DNA of 64,000 nt from Rhizobacter sp. OV335 (GCF_900142965.1 NZ_FRCQ01000033.1:23203-87202), one strand, 5' to 3'; counted from the stretch's first letter, positions 35,176-52,225 are shown. The notes: generated by a model not told the origin, from the sequence alone. Numbers and translations: made by a program.

Positions 35176-36668
35176 GGCCGGGCCTCCAGCGCCTCGCGCA
35201 GCTTGCGCGCCGAGCCGGTCAGCACGCGCTGGTCGGCGACGAACACGTCGACCAGGTCGACCCCGTGGTCGCCGATCAGGAACTCGCGCACCTGGTTCGA
35301 ATGCGGCATGCCGCGCGACTTGACCACCTGCATCGTGCGGGTGCGCTCGCCGTTGAATTCGAGGTTCGACAGCACGATCCAGCTGTCCATCAGCGACGAG
35401 ACGCCGATGCCCGAGGTGTCGAACACCTCGTTGGCCGGGCCGTGCGTCAGCGTCGTGAACAGCGAGGTCACGCCCTGCTGCTTCAGGAAATCGATCAGGC
35501 GCAGCAGCGTGCCCTGCAGCGAGTTGTCGGGCTGGCGCATCTCGAGGTTGCTGATCGGGTCGATCACGACCGCGTCGGGCTTCGACGCCCTGACGATGTC
35601 GTACATCGCCACCAGGTGCTGCTCCAGCCCGTGCAGCGTCGGCCGCGACGCGTGGATCTCGAGCAAGCCCAACGCCCTCCAGCGCCCGAGGTCGATGCCG
35701 ATCGACTTCATGTTGCGGATCAGCTGGCTCTCGGATTCTTCATAAGCGAACAGCACCGCCTTCTCGCCGCGGGCGCACACCGAGTCGACGAAGCTCGCGC
35801 CGATGCTGCTCTTGCCGGTGCCGGCGGTGCCCGAGATCAGCACGCTGCTGCCGCGGAACACGCCCTGCCCGCCCAGCATGCCGTCGAGCCCGCGCACGCC
35901 GGTGGAGACGCGCTCGTCGCAGGCCTGGTGGTCGAGCCGCAGCGAGGTGATCGGCAACACCGACAGGCCTTTGCTGCCGATCAGGAACGGGTATTCGTTG
36001 GTGCCGTGCGCCGAGCCGCGGTACTTGACGACGCGCAGCCGGCGCGTCGAGATCTGGTCGACGATGCGGTGGTCGAGCAGCAGCACGCAGTCGGCCACGT
36101 ACTCTTCCAGGCCGTAGCGGGTCAGCGTGTTCTCGCCGCGCTCGCCGGTGACGACGGCCGTCATGCCGCGGTCCTTCAGCCAGTGGAACAGCCGGCGCAG
36201 CTCGGCGCGCAGCAACGCCTGGTTCGGCAGACCGGAGAACAGCGCCTCGATGGTGTCGAGCACCACACGCTTCGCGCCGATGCGGCGGATCGCATGGTCG
36301 AGCCGGATGAACATGCCTTCGAGGTCGTACTCGCCGGTCTCCTCGATCTCGCTGCGCTCGATCTTCACCTGGTCGATCACCAGCTTGCCTTCGGCCTGCA
36401 GCACATCGAGGTCGTATCCGAGCGAGCGCATGTTGGCGACCAGGTCGTCGCTGCTCTCCTCGAAGCTCATGAACACCCCCGGTTCGCCGTGCTGCAGCAC
36501 CCCGTTCACCAGGAACTCGGCGGCCAGCAGCGTCTTGCCGCAGCCGGCCGCGCCGCACACCAGCGTCGGCCGGCAGCGCGGCAGGCCGCCTTCGGTGATC
36601 TCGTCGAGGCCGGCGATGCCGGTCGGGGCTTTCGGCAGCTGGCGATCCAGGGTGTCGGAATTCTTCAT
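35172..36668 (-). CDS. kaiC: KaiC-like two-domain RecA-fold ATPase/autokinase
   Basis: 498 residues with two RecA-like domains. Walker A motifs: GAAGCGKT (39-46) and GTAGTGKS (280-287); adjacent catalytic Glu pairs at 70-71 (SFEESSDD) and 310-311 (YEESESQ). In the CII domain Ser424-Ser425 (GVSSLMDS) occupy the place of the Ser-Thr autophosphorylation pair of cyanobacterial KaiC, so autokinase activity may be retained. It is the KaiC3-like, KaiA-free form seen in many non-photosynthetic bacteria, where it serves stress adaptation or timing. Followed by two coupled KaiB genes and a kinase. Confidence 0.95.
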   Translation of the reverse strand: MKNSDTLDRQLPKAPTGIAGLDEITEGGLPRCRPTLVCGAAGCGKTLLAAEFLVNGVLQHGEPGVFMSFEESSDDLVANMRSLGYDLDVLQAEGKLVIDQVKIERSEIEETGEYDLEGMFIRLDHAIRRIGAKRVVLDTIEALFSGLPNQALLRAELRRLFHWLKDRGMTAVVTGERGENTLTRYGLEEYVADCVLLLDHRIVDQISTRRLRVVKYRGSAHGTNEYPFLIGSKGLSVLPITSLRLDHQACDERVSTGVRGLDGMLGGQGVFRGSSVLISGTAGTGKSSIGASFVDSVCARGEKAVLFAYEESESQLIRNMKSIGIDLGRWRALGLLEIHASRPTLHGLEQHLVAMYDIVRASKPDAVVIDPISNLEMRQPDNSLQGTLLRLIDFLKQQGVTSLFTTLTHGPANEVFDTSGIGVSSLMDSWIVLSNLEFNGERTRTMQVVKSRGMPHSNQVREFLIGDHGVDLVDVFVADQRVLTGSARKLREALEARP

Positions 36669-36685
36669 GCGGGGCGTTCTCCTCG

Positions 36686-37084
36686 TCAGCCGCGGCTCCT
36701 GACCGCGGCACTGATCTCGTCCATCAGCTGCTCGAGCTCTTCCGGTTCGAACGGCTTGCGCAGCGCCCGCACATGCGGGCCGAACTGCCGCACCCACTCG
36801 CCGAACTCGTAGCCCGAGCACAGCACCACCCAGCGGTCCGGCTGCTTCGCGAGCAGCTGCTTCGCGAGGTCGGTGCCGGAGATGCCGGGCAGGCTGACGT
36901 CGGTGATGACGATGTCGTACTCGTTCGCGGCGCACAGCGCCAGCGCCTCTTCGCCGTTGGCGCACGCGGTCAGCGCGCGCCCCGGCTGCTCCATCAGCAT
37001 CGCGATGCTGAGGCGCAGGTCGTCGTTGTCTTCGACATAGAGCACGGTCACGTCTTGCAAATCGGGTCCTCCGGCGGGTGCCAT
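36686..37084 (-). CDS. Stand-alone response regulator (CheY-like)
   Basis: 132 residues, a receiver domain only: VLYVEDNDDLRLS (acidic pocket), DIVITDVSLPGISG (phospho-Asp), VVLCSGY and ALRKPFEPEE (conserved Lys). The ATG start at 37084 has no ribosome site, whereas a TTG at codon 9 (37060) is preceded six bases away by GGAGGA and would yield a tighter domain (LQDVTVLYVEDN). First gene of the Kai operon; probably relays phosphate between the hybrid kinases and other outputs. Confidence 0.9.
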   Translation of the reverse strand: MAPAGGPDLQDVTVLYVEDNDDLRLSIAMLMEQPGRALTACANGEEALALCAANEYDIVITDVSLPGISGTDLAKQLLAKQPDRWVVLCSGYEFGEWVRQFGPHVRALRKPFEPEELEQLMDEISAAVRSRG

Positions 37085-37215
37085 GGTGGAAAAGTCTACG
37101 CTGCCGATGCGGGTGCATCGACCTGTATGCGAGGTGCTGCGTCGGATGGGTGGGGGCTCGCCAACCCAGCAAATGCGCGGGTTTCCGGGGCATGGCGCGC
37201 CGGCTGTAGTCTCCA

Positions 37216-37244
37216 TCCTACAAAGGCTGTCGGCGCCGTCCGTC
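37216..37244 (+). promoter_or_regulatory. TCCTACA-N15-GTCCGTC motif, candidate promoter
   Basis: TCCTACA at 37216-37222 and GTCCGTC at 37238-37244, again 15 bases apart, 131 bp before the poly-HAMP kinase start. Belongs to the group with 25175 and 45003. The remainder of the divergent gap 37085-37375 shows no gene. Confidence 0.4.
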
Positions 37245-37375
37245 ATGATCATGAGCGGATCCAGCGCTAGTCTGCACCACCGTTGCCCGCGCCGTATGCA
37301 AAAAGACATGCTGCGGGCCAGAATCGCGCTCGCCGACCTGCTCTCGCCGGCTTGAATCAGTATGGAAGCCCCGCC

Positions 37376-42303
<4,928 letters not shown>

Positions 42304-42307
<4 letters not shown>

Positions 42308-44478
42308 GCGCGCCCCACGATCTCGACCCGAGGGTGAACATCCTCGTGGTCGACGACCTGCCGGAGAAGCTGCTGGTGTTCGGCACCGTGCTCGAGGAGC
42401 TCGGGCAGAACCTGGTGTTCGTGCGCTCCGGCCGCGAGGCGCTGCGCGAGGTGCTGCAGCGCGAGTTCGCGGTGATCCTGCTCGACGTCAACATGCCCGA
42501 CATCGACGGCTTCGAGACCGCGGCGCTGATCCGGCAGTACAAGCGCTCGGTCGACACGCCGATCATCTTCATCACCTCGTACGCCGACGAGATGCAGACC
42601 GAGCGCGGCTATGCGCTGGGCGCGGTCGACTACATCCAGTCGCCGGTGGTGCCGCACATCCTGCGCAGCAAGGTGCGGGTGTTCGTGCGGCTGTTCGCGA
42701 TGCAGCGGCAGGTGCGCGAGCAGGCCGATGCACATGCGGCAATGGTGGCGGCCGACGCCGCGCGCCGCGTCGCCGAGGACAACGACCGCCGCTCGGCCTT
42801 CCTGGCCGACGCGAGCCGGGTGCTCAGCGGCTCGCTGCAGGCCGAGGTCTGCGTGCAGGCGCTGGCCGAGCTGCTGGTGCCGGCGATGGCGAGCGCCGCG
42901 CTGGTGCTGCCGGGCGACGAGCCGGGGCCGCGCCAGAAGCTGGTGTGCGCGTCGTCGGGCGCGGGTGGGGGCCATACCGCGAACCGCATGCTGATGGACA
43001 TCGCGCCGCCGCTCGCCGCCGCGCTGCGCCAGGCGCTGGCCGAACGCCGCACGGTGACGCTGGCGCCGGCCGACCTGGCCGCGCTCGCGCCCGACGCGTT
43101 CGGTGCGGGCCGCGCGCGCGCCCTGCCGTGGCAGGCGGTGCTGGCGCTGCCGCTGATCAACGGCGACCGGCTGCTCGGCGCGCTGCTGGTGGCGACCGAC
43201 GACGCGCTGCAGCGGCCCGACTGGCGCGTGCTCGACGACCTGGCCGCGCGCGCCGCGGCGGCGCTCGAGAACGCGATCCTCTACGGCAGCCTGCAAGGCG
43301 AGATCGTCGAGCGGCGCGCCGCCGAGATGCAGCTGCAGGAGGCCGGCCGGCGCAAGGACGAGTTCCTCGCGATGCTGTCGCACGAGCTGCGCAACCCGCT
43401 GGCGCCGATCCGCACCGCGCTGGAGGTGATCCGCCGCATCGCGCCGCCCGATCCGAAGATCGGCTGGGCCACCGACATCATGGTGCGCCAGCTCAAGCAG
43501 ATGACGCGGCTGATCGAGGAGCTGCTGGATGTGGCGCGCATCAGCCAGGGCAAGATCGTGCTGAGCCGCGAGAAGGTCGACCTGAACGCGGTGATCCTGC
43601 AGAGCGTCGAGACCGCGCAACCGCTGATCGACGCCCGCGAGCAGCGCCTGCAGGTGCTGCCGCTGGCCGAGCCGATGTGGCTGCACGGCGATTTCGCGCG
43701 GCTGGCGCAGATCGTGTCGAACCTGCTGAACAACGCGTCGAAGTACAGCGAGAAGGGCACGCGCATCGCGCTGGAGGCGAGTGCCTCGCCGCAGGGTGCG
43801 GTGATCCAGGTCAGCGACCAGGGCATCGGCATCGATGCGCAGCTGCTGCCGCGCATCTTCGACCTGTTCACGCAGGGCTCGCGCACGCTGGACCGGGCGC
43901 AGGGTGGGCTGGGCGTCGGGCTGACGCTCGCGCAGCGGCTCGCGCAGATGCACGGCGGCAGCCTCGAGGCGGCCAGCGAAGGCATCGGCCGCGGCGCGGT
44001 GTTCACGCTGCGGCTGCCCTGCGTCGGCCTGGTGCGCAGCGGCGAGGCCGGCGGCCCGGCGCCCGAAGCGGGCACGACGCACCCGGCGCGCGTGCTGGTG
44101 GTCGACGACAACCACGACGCGGCGCACAGCGTGGCCGACCTGCTCGCGCTCGGCGGGCACGAGGTGCGCACCGCCGCCGACGGCCGCGAGGCGCTGAGCG
44201 TCGCCGAGCACTTCAGCCCCGAGGTGGTGGTGCTCGACATCGGGCTGCCGATCCTCGACGGCTACGAGGTCGCGGCGCGGCTGCGCACGATGGACGGCAC
44301 GCGCGGATCGCTGCTGCTCGCGCTGACCGGCTACGGCCAGCAGGACGACCGCGCGCGAGCCAAGGCGGTTGGCTTCGATCACCATTTCGTGAAGCCGGCC
44401 GATCCGGTGGCGCTGCAGAAGTGCATCGACGGGTGGCTGCGGGAGCGTGGCAACGCCGAGCGGCAACAGACGGGCTGA
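42304..44478 (+). CDS. Hybrid histidine kinase with N- and C-terminal receivers and GAF-like domain
   Basis: 724 residues from a GTG overlapping the previous stop by 4 bp. Receiver 1 (about 10-130: ILVVDDLPEKL, Asp in ILLDVNMPDIDG), coiled coil, GAF-like sensor (about 155-335), HisKA with AMLSHELRNPLAPI (His360), HATPase (NLLNNASKYS, DQGIGI, GGLGVGLTL) and receiver 2 (about 600-715: VLVVDDNHDAAHS, Asp in VVLDIGLPILDG). The N-terminal receiver could take phosphate from the poly-HAMP kinase, making a phosphorelay between the two coupled genes. Confidence 0.92.
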
Positions 44479-44576
44479 CCGACCGCCCCGCAAAACGACC
44501 GCGGCGCGCCGGGACGAATGGCCTGAAGGGCCACCTGGCAGGGAACCGCGCGCGCCCGGCGGTTACTGATGCGCGC

Positions 44577-44963
44577 ATGAGTGGCTGGCGCGATTACCTG
44601 TGGATCACCTGGTGGCGTTCGCTGTGGGACGGCGACGGCCCGCGCGGGCGGGCGCACCCCGCTGCGCGCCTGCCGCGGACGCCGAAGGAGCGGCTGCAGC
44701 ATCGCCTCGTCGACGACTACGCCCGCCACGTGGCCGGTGCCGATGGCGTCGTGCGAACGCTGCGCCGCTGGATCGACGGGCTCGGCGGCCACCTCGACCT
44801 GTCGCGCTGCGAGCGCGCCGCGGTGCGCCAGTTGCCGAAGGAGCTGATCGACGACTGCATCTCGTATGTCACGCAGCGCAGCCGGCATGAACAGTTGCGC
44901 ATCACGCTGCCTGACGGGCTGAACCAGCAGGTCGGCTGGTGGTCGGACTACGGCCTGGGCTGA
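44577..44963 (+). CDS. Hypothetical protein, Trp/Arg-rich
   Basis: 128 residues, not recognised. N-terminus SGWRDYLWITWWRSLWDGD is unusually Trp rich and basic further on; residues 40-100 form helices (LVDDYARHVAGADGVVRTLRRWIDGLGG, RAAVRQLPKELIDDCISYVTQ). No membrane helix or catalytic motif. It follows the kinase gene by 98 bp and could be part of that transcript. Confidence 0.6.
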   Translation: MSGWRDYLWITWWRSLWDGDGPRGRAHPAARLPRTPKERLQHRLVDDYARHVAGADGVVRTLRRWIDGLGGHLDLSRCERAAVRQLPKELIDDCISYVTQRSRHEQLRITLPDGLNQQVGWWSDYGLG

Positions 44964-45002
44964 CCCGGGTGGGCGGGACGCCTGCATCGAACTTCCCCTG
45001 AG

Positions 45003-45031
45003 TCCTACACCGTTTGCCTCTTTTGCCCGAT
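45003..45031 (+). promoter_or_regulatory. TCCTACA-N15-GCCCGAT motif, candidate promoter
   Basis: TCCTACA at 45003-45009 and GCCCGAT at 45025-45031, exactly 15 bases apart, 55 bp upstream of the hydrolase start. The clearest of the four copies. Confidence 0.45.
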
Positions 45032-45086
45032 AGGCAGCACCGCGTCAGCGCTCTACCCTGGGACCAACGAATTTCAGGAGCGTCCT

Positions 45087-45857
45087 ATGGGTCCCAGCAC
45101 CGACACCTGCTCGCCGTCCGCGGCGCTGGGCCTGGCGCCGATCTCCCGCCCGGCCCTCGGCCTGCTGGTCAGCGAGCCGTGGCGCGCCGCCGTCGAGCTG
45201 GCCTCCCACAAGCTGCGCCGCGGCTTCTCGAAGGCGCAGCAACCCGGCGACGGCCACCCGGTCGTCATCTTCCCCGGCCTCGCGGCCGATGGCGCGGCGG
45301 TCGCCACGCTGCGCGAGCACTGCACTGCCCTCGGCTACACCGCGTTCGACTGGGGCCGCGGCCTGAACGTCGGCCCGCGCGGCGACGTCGACGCCTGGAT
45401 GGCCAACCTCGCCGACCACGTGCAGACCCTGCTGAAACCGCACGGCGGCCGCGCGACGCTGGTCGGCTGGAGCCTCGGCGGCCTCTACGCCCGCGAACTC
45501 GGCAAGCTGCTGGCGCCCCAGGTGCGCCGCGTCATCACGATCGGCACGCCGTTCAACGCCGAGGCCGACCACAGCCACGTCGGCTGGCTGTACCGCCTGC
45601 TCAATGGCGCGCCGGCCCGGCTCGACCCGGCGATGAGCCGCCGGCTGCGCACGCCGCCGCCGGTGCCGACCGCCTCGATCTACAGCCGCAACGACGGCAT
45701 CGTCGCGTGGCAGACCTGCATCCACGGCCCGCAGGAGCATGCGACCGGCCGGGTGCGCGACGTGGAAGTCGACAGCAGCCACATCGGCATGGTGTGGAAC
45801 CCGCGCGTGCTGAATGCGGTCGGCGACCTGCTGGCGCTGCCGGGCAGCGGCCACTGA
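45087..45857 (+). CDS. Alpha/beta hydrolase, lipase-like
   Basis: 256 residues. Core motifs: HPVVIFPGLAADGAAV (first strand and oxyanion loop), TLVGWSLGGLYARELG (Ser in GWSLGG), SIYSRNDGIVAWQTC (Asp) and DSSHIGMVWNP (His). No signal peptide. Similar to cytoplasmic acylglycerol- or polyester-active hydrolases. Preceded by the stress-type TCCTACA motif and AGGAG at the start. Confidence 0.85.
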   Translation: MGPSTDTCSPSAALGLAPISRPALGLLVSEPWRAAVELASHKLRRGFSKAQQPGDGHPVVIFPGLAADGAAVATLREHCTALGYTAFDWGRGLNVGPRGDVDAWMANLADHVQTLLKPHGGRATLVGWSLGGLYARELGKLLAPQVRRVITIGTPFNAEADHSHVGWLYRLLNGAPARLDPAMSRRLRTPPPVPTASIYSRNDGIVAWQTCIHGPQEHATGRVRDVEVDSSHIGMVWNPRVLNAVGDLLALPGSGH

Positions 45858-45873
45858 TCCACCGGCCAGCGCT

Positions 45874-46611
45874 TCAGCGCCCCGGCGCCCCCATCAGCCG
45901 CGCCAACGTGCCGTCGGACTTCACCTTCTCGAACGCCGCCCGCGTGCGCGCCACCACGTCGTCGGGCGTGGCCTTGCTGTAGGCCATGAACAGCCCGGTC
46001 GACAGCGCATCCAGCGTGTAGACCTTCTCCAGCATCGCGGCGCAGTCGATGTGCGACTCCTCGCACAGCTGCCGCGCGTCGCGCTCCGGCATCGGCACCA
46101 GCTGCACCTGGCGGTGCAACAGCTTGCGGAAGTTGTCGCCGTTCTGCGCCGACACCACCAGCCGCGTGAAGCCCTGCGACTGCAGGTACTGCTGGCGCAC
46201 GTCGTCGCGCATCACGCCGACGCTGTAGGCCTTGGCGTCCTGCAGCGTGCGCACCACCACCTCGGTGTCGGTGCGCAGCTTGTACAGGTGGTACTCGATG
46301 CGCATGAACTCGCCGGCCCACTTGAACCGGTCCTCGCGCTGCGGCGTGCGCGCGATCATGAAGATCAGCACGTTCGGCTCTTGCAGCGCCATGTCGTAGG
46401 CGCGCGCCCACGGGTAGATGCCGGCGCGGTAGTCGGTGATGCCGGCGCGCTGCATGGTGGCCGCGACCACCTCGCTGGCCGGGCCGAGCACGCGGCCGGC
46501 GCTCAGCCAGGTGTAGCCGGACTCCTCGGTGACGCCGCGGATCGCCTGGGCGTGCGCGGCGGCGCCGGCATACGCCAGCGCGACCGCGAGAACCGTGTGA
46601 ATGCAACGCAT
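45874..46611 (-). CDS. Periplasmic solute-binding-like protein
   Basis: 245 residues, signal peptide to about residue 22 (AAAHA-QAI). Family 3-like solute-binding fold: VVAATMQRAG, YPWARAYDMALQEPNVLIFMIARTPQREDRFKWAGE, and a C-terminal helix (TPDDVVARTRAAFEKVKSDGTLARLM). It is a paralogue of the protein at 47934-48692; both carry the PWARAYDxAL ... RTPQRExRFKWxG block. No transporter genes are near, so it more likely serves signalling. Last gene of the three. Confidence 0.88.
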   Translation of the reverse strand: MRCIHTVLAVALAYAGAAAHAQAIRGVTEESGYTWLSAGRVLGPASEVVAATMQRAGITDYRAGIYPWARAYDMALQEPNVLIFMIARTPQREDRFKWAGEFMRIEYHLYKLRTDTEVVVRTLQDAKAYSVGVMRDDVRQQYLQSQGFTRLVVSAQNGDNFRKLLHRQVQLVPMPERDARQLCEESHIDCAAMLEKVYTLDALSTGLFMAYSKATPDDVVARTRAAFEKVKSDGTLARLMGAPGR

Positions 46612-46627
46612 GTCTTCCTCCTTCTGA

Positions 46628-47962
46628 TCAGGCGGCCACCCGGTCGCGGCCTTGTCGCTTCGCGCGGTACAGCGCCTGGTCGGCGCGGTGCAGCAGCGCA
46701 TCGAAGCGGTCCATCGTCTCGGGATCGAACTGCGCGACGCCGATGCTCAGCGTGACGCGCGGCGCGACCTGCGACGCGCTGTGCGGGATGTCGCGCCCGG
46801 CCAGCGCCTCGCGCAGCCGCTCGGCCGCGGCGTGCGCCTGCTCGGCATCGACCGCCGGCAGCAGCACCGCGAACTCCTCGCCGCCGATGCGTGCGGCCAG
46901 TTCGCCGGCGCGGCCGAAGGTCTCGCGCAGCGTCTGCGCGATCAGGCGCAGGCAGTCGTCGCCGAGCGCGTGGCCATAGGTGTCGTTGTAGCGCTTGAAG
47001 AAATCCACATCGCACAGCAGCACCGACAGCGGCTGGTTCAGGCGCTGCGCGCGGCGGAACTCGACATCCTTCACCTCGTCGAAATGGCGCCGGTTCGCGA
47101 GGCCCGTCAGCGGATCGCTGCGCGACAGCTCCTCCAGCTGCGCATTGGCGGCACGCAGTTCGGCGGTCTGCTCGTCGACCAGTTCGGCCAGCCGGTCGCG
47201 ATGCGCAGCCAGGTCGCGCTCGTCGCGACGCTGCCGCTCCAGGTAGTCCGACAGGTTGCCCTGCAGCTGGTTGACGCCCGACTCCAGCAGGCTGAGCTCG
47301 TCGCGCCGGCCCGGCGCGCGCTCGAGCCGCAGCCGGTGGTCCAGCGTCTGCGGCGTCAGCGCGCCGAGGTGGCGCGCCATGCGCCGCACGTGCACGGTGA
47401 CGGTGCGGTTGAAGACCCACATCACCAGGCCCGCCAGCAGCAGCGACTGGATCAGCTGGGTCAGCACGATGCCGGCCAGCTCGCCGCGCAATCGCTCCCA
47501 CAGCACGCGTTCGTCGCCTTCCAGCGTCAATTCGCCGACCACCTCGCTCGCGCCGGGATAGGGCTCGTAGTTCAGCTGGCGGTGCAGCACCGGCGCGCGC
47601 TGCGAGGGCTGCGCACCTTCGCGGCGCTGCGCCATCAGCTCGGTGGTGCGGCCGTTCTGCAGCAGCCGCAGCTCGACGCGGCCGACCGGGCTGACCTGCG
47701 CGACGCCGTTGACGTGGGTCTGCAGCGCGTCGCGGTCCATCTCCCAGATGGCCTTGGAGAGCGTGCGCTGGAACACCTGGTCGATCAGCGTCAGCTCGGC
47801 CGTCATCGCCGCCAGGTTGGCCTGCCAGGCCGACCAGGTGCGCACCGCCACCGCGGCCCCCGTGAAGACGATGCCGAACACCAGCGTCGCCAGCACCAGC
47901 TGGCGGCCGAGCGAGCCGTTCAGCCCGCCGTTGTCAGAGCCACTTGCGCTGGAGGCTCTCAT
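46628..47962 (-). CDS. Membrane-bound diguanylate cyclase (GGDEF)
   Basis: 444 residues. Two membrane helices (about 22-42 and 162-185) enclose a periplasmic sensor of about 120 residues. A HAMP-like linker and coiled coil (187-275) lead to a GGDEF domain: [36 protein letters not shown], and active-site [10 protein letters not shown] (GGEEF). Makes cyclic di-GMP. No I-site RxxD is obvious. Its start lies inside the 3' end of the upstream solute-binding gene (29 bp overlap), so the periplasmic sensor probably reads that binding protein. Confidence 0.93.
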   Translation of the reverse strand: MRASSASGSDNGGLNGSLGRQLVLATLVFGIVFTGAAVAVRTWSAWQANLAAMTAELTLIDQVFQRTLSKAIWEMDRDALQTHVNGVAQVSPVGRVELRLLQNGRTTELMAQRREGAQPSQRAPVLHRQLNYEPYPGASEVVGELTLEGDERVLWERLRGELAGIVLTQLIQSLLLAGLVMWVFNRTVTVHVRRMARHLGALTPQTLDHRLRLERAPGRRDELSLLESGVNQLQGNLSDYLERQRRDERDLAAHRDRLAELVDEQTAELRAANAQLEELSRSDPLTGLANRRHFDEVKDVEFRRAQRLNQPLSVLLCDVDFFKRYNDTYGHALGDDCLRLIAQTLRETFGRAGELAARIGGEEFAVLLPAVDAEQAHAAAERLREALAGRDIPHSASQVAPRVTLSIGVAQFDPETMDRFDALLHRADQALYRAKRQGRDRVAA

Positions 47963-48692
47963 AGGTGCCGTTGCGGCGGATCGTCTCCAGCCCTTTGCGG
48001 AATCGCTCGACCACCTCGTCGGGCGTCTTCAGGCTGAAGGCCATGTCGAGCCCGCCTTCGGTGCCGAGGTCGGTGAGGGCGAGCGTGCGTTGCACGGTGC
48101 GGGCGGGGTCGTCGCCGGCCTGGCGCACCAGCCAGGTCACGTTCAGCTCGTTGGCGATCCACAGGTCGACGCGGCCGCCCTTCAGCTTCTCGTAGTTCAG
48201 CTCGTAGCGGTTGCTCGACTGCAGGTTCTGGCCGATCTGGAAGCCGTTGGCGACCAGGTACTGCTCGCCGGCGTCTTCGTTGACGGTGGCGATCTGGAAG
48301 CGGCGCGCGTCGTCCAGCGTCTTCACCGGCGGCGTGCGGCCGCTCAGCGAGAACAGGTACCAGCGCGTCGGCGCGATCACGCCGACCCACTTGAAGCGCT
48401 TCTCGCGCTGCGGCGTGCGGGTGATCGAGTAGATCAGCACGTTCTCCTGGTTCAGCGCGATGTCGTAGGCGCGTGCCCAGGGCATCACCTGGATCGGCGT
48501 GCCGGCGAGGCCGGCCTCCTTCAGCACCGCCTGCACGACCTCGGTGCCGAGGCCGGTGACCTGGCCGTTCAGCGTCATGTTGTAGGGCGGCAGCTCCTCG
48601 GTGACGATGCGCAGCGATTGCGCGGCGGCCAGCAGGGGCAGCATCCCGAGCAGGCAGCAGGCAAGACGGCGCAACGGGGAAAGAGCGGACAT
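47934..48692 (-). CDS. Periplasmic solute-binding-like protein
   Basis: 252 residues, signal peptide to about residue 25 (LLAAAQS). Starts the mature part with [13 protein letters not shown], the classic first strand of family 3 binding proteins, and continues with [35 protein letters not shown] and an ending [30 protein letters not shown]. First gene of the group, overlapping the cyclase gene by 29 bp. Ligand unknown, perhaps an amino acid or quinone. Confidence 0.9.
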   Translation of the reverse strand: MSALSPLRRLACCLLGMLPLLAAAQSLRIVTEELPPYNMTLNGQVTGLGTEVVQAVLKEAGLAGTPIQVMPWARAYDIALNQENVLIYSITRTPQREKRFKWVGVIAPTRWYLFSLSGRTPPVKTLDDARRFQIATVNEDAGEQYLVANGFQIGQNLQSSNRYELNYEKLKGGRVDLWIANELNVTWLVRQAGDDPARTVQRTLALTDLGTEGGLDMAFSLKTPDEVVERFRKGLETIRRNGTYESLQRKWL

Positions 48693-48833
48693 GCGGGACT
48701 CGGCGGACGGAGCAACGCCTTTTTTTCGACCACTCCGGCCAGCGACTTGAGCGCAGCGGCGCGGCGTGGCGTGACGAAATGCTGGTTCGCCGCGGCGGGA
48801 GCCGATATAACTGACGCACCCCGAGGAGAGCCC

Positions 48834-49466
<633 letters not shown>

Positions 49467-49475
49467 CCCACGTTC

Positions 49476-49543
49476 CGTTCGCCCTGAGCCTGTCGAAGCC
49501 CTCGTGCCAGGGCGCCAACCCTTCGACAGGCTCAGGGCGAACG
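49476..49543. repeat. Perfect 23-bp inverted repeat, REP-like, between convergent genes
   Basis: Arms at 49476-49498 and 49521-49543 are exact reverse complements with a 22-base loop, and match the units at 1278-1455. The structure lies between upp (plus) and the sensor kinase (minus) and includes the kinase stop codon at 49532-49534. It can fold into a long hairpin in either transcript and so may terminate or protect both RNAs. Confidence 0.9.
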
Positions 49544-50869
49544 GGCTTGGGTGTCCGTCGGCAGCGTGATCGCCACGCGCAGCCCGCCATCCGGCCGGTT
49601 CGCGAGCGCGATGCGCCCGCCATGCGCCTCGGCGATCTCGCGCGCCAGCGCCAGCCCGAGCCCGGTGCCCGCGCGCTTCGTCGAATAGAACGGCAGCAGC
49701 GCCTGCGCAAGCACCGTGTCGCTCATGCCCGGGCCGCGGTCGGCCACCTCGAAGCGGATCTCCGCGCCGCTGTCCACCAGCGACAGCGTGACGCCCTCGG
49801 CCGGCCCGCCCGCCTCGTGCGCGTTCTTCAGCAGGTTGATCAGCGCCTGCTCGACCTGCGCCGCATCGAACACGCCGGCTCGCGCCGGCAGCTCGCCGCT
49901 GCGCGTGAACGGGTACTGTGCCGCCAGCGCGTCCAGGAACGGCGCCCACTCGACGCGCGCGAGCCGCGGCGCCGGCAGCTTCGCGAAGCGCGCATAGCCG
50001 TCGAGGAACCCGTGCAGGTGCCGCGCGCGCTCGCCGATCGCGGCGAACACCTCCGGCAACCGCTGCACGTCGCCGCGCCGCGCCAGCTCGGCCCCGCTGT
50101 GGGCGAGCGACGAGATCGGCGCCAGCGAGTTGTTCAGCTCGTGGCTGATGACGCGGATCACGCGCTTCCAGGTAGCAACCTCTTGCCGCGACAGCTCGCG
50201 CGTCATGCGCCGGAACAGCAGCAGCCGGTGCGGCCGGCCCTGCAGCCGGAACTGGCGCTGCGACAGGTGGAAGGTCTCCTCGCTGCCGTCCAGCGTGACG
50301 CTGAACAGCGCATCGGTGCCCTCCTCGACCGCGCGCACCAGCGCCGGCGGCAGCGTCGCGAGCAGCGCGCCGAAATCGCCGCCCTCCAGGCTGCGGCCTT
50401 CGCCCAGCAGCTGGCGCGCCGCGATGTTGGCATAGGCGACACGCTGCCGCACATCGGTCAGCACCAGCGCGACCGGCGTGTTCTGCACCACGGTGTCGAG
50501 CAGCAGCTCGCGCTGCGCCAGGTGCTGGCGCTGGTCGCGCAGCGCATGACCCAGCGCGTTGTGATGGCCCACCAGCGCGCCGAGTTCACCGCCGTGGTCG
50601 TCGCTGATCGAGACGCTGAAGTCGCCATCGCGGTAGCTGAGCACCGCACTCTCCAGCGAGCGCAGCAGCCGCTTCAGCGGCGCGACCAGGCGCGACGAGC
50701 CCCAGGCCGCCAGCAGCAGCGCGAGCACCGCGGCCGCACCGACCAGCAGCGCCGCATGGCCGCCCCAGCGCGCAAGCGCGGCCAGCACCGCCGCATGCAG
50801 CGCGGCACCGGCGCCCAATGCGGCGACCAGCGCCAGCAGCAGCCGTGTGCGCAGGCTCACCGGGCGCAT
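49532..50869 (-). CDS. NtrY-like sensor histidine kinase of the ABC exporter operon
   Basis: 445 residues. Two N-terminal helices (about 8-30, 38-57), HAMP-like segment, PAS-like region (about 120-215), HisKA-type box VIRVISHELNNSLAPI (His243) and HATPase (NLLKNAHEA, DRGPGM, GTGLGLALA). The HELNN H-box is typical of NtrY/NtrB kinases that serve sigma-54 activators. It follows its partner regulator by 7 bp. The last residues (ARSP, stop) are encoded in a REP-like repeat. Confidence 0.92.
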   Translation of the reverse strand: MRPVSLRTRLLLALVAALGAGAALHAAVLAALARWGGHAALLVGAAAVLALLLAAWGSSRLVAPLKRLLRSLESAVLSYRDGDFSVSISDDHGGELGALVGHHNALGHALRDQRQHLAQRELLLDTVVQNTPVALVLTDVRQRVAYANIAARQLLGEGRSLEGGDFGALLATLPPALVRAVEEGTDALFSVTLDGSEETFHLSQRQFRLQGRPHRLLLFRRMTRELSRQEVATWKRVIRVISHELNNSLAPISSLAHSGAELARRGDVQRLPEVFAAIGERARHLHGFLDGYARFAKLPAPRLARVEWAPFLDALAAQYPFTRSGELPARAGVFDAAQVEQALINLLKNAHEAGGPAEGVTLSLVDSGAEIRFEVADRGPGMSDTVLAQALLPFYSTKRAGTGLGLALAREIAEAHGGRIALANRPDGGLRVAITLPTDTQARSP

Positions 50870-50876
50870 GCCGTGC

Positions 50877-52211
<1,335 letters not shown>

Positions 52212-52225
52212 GGGGCGCGAGCTTA

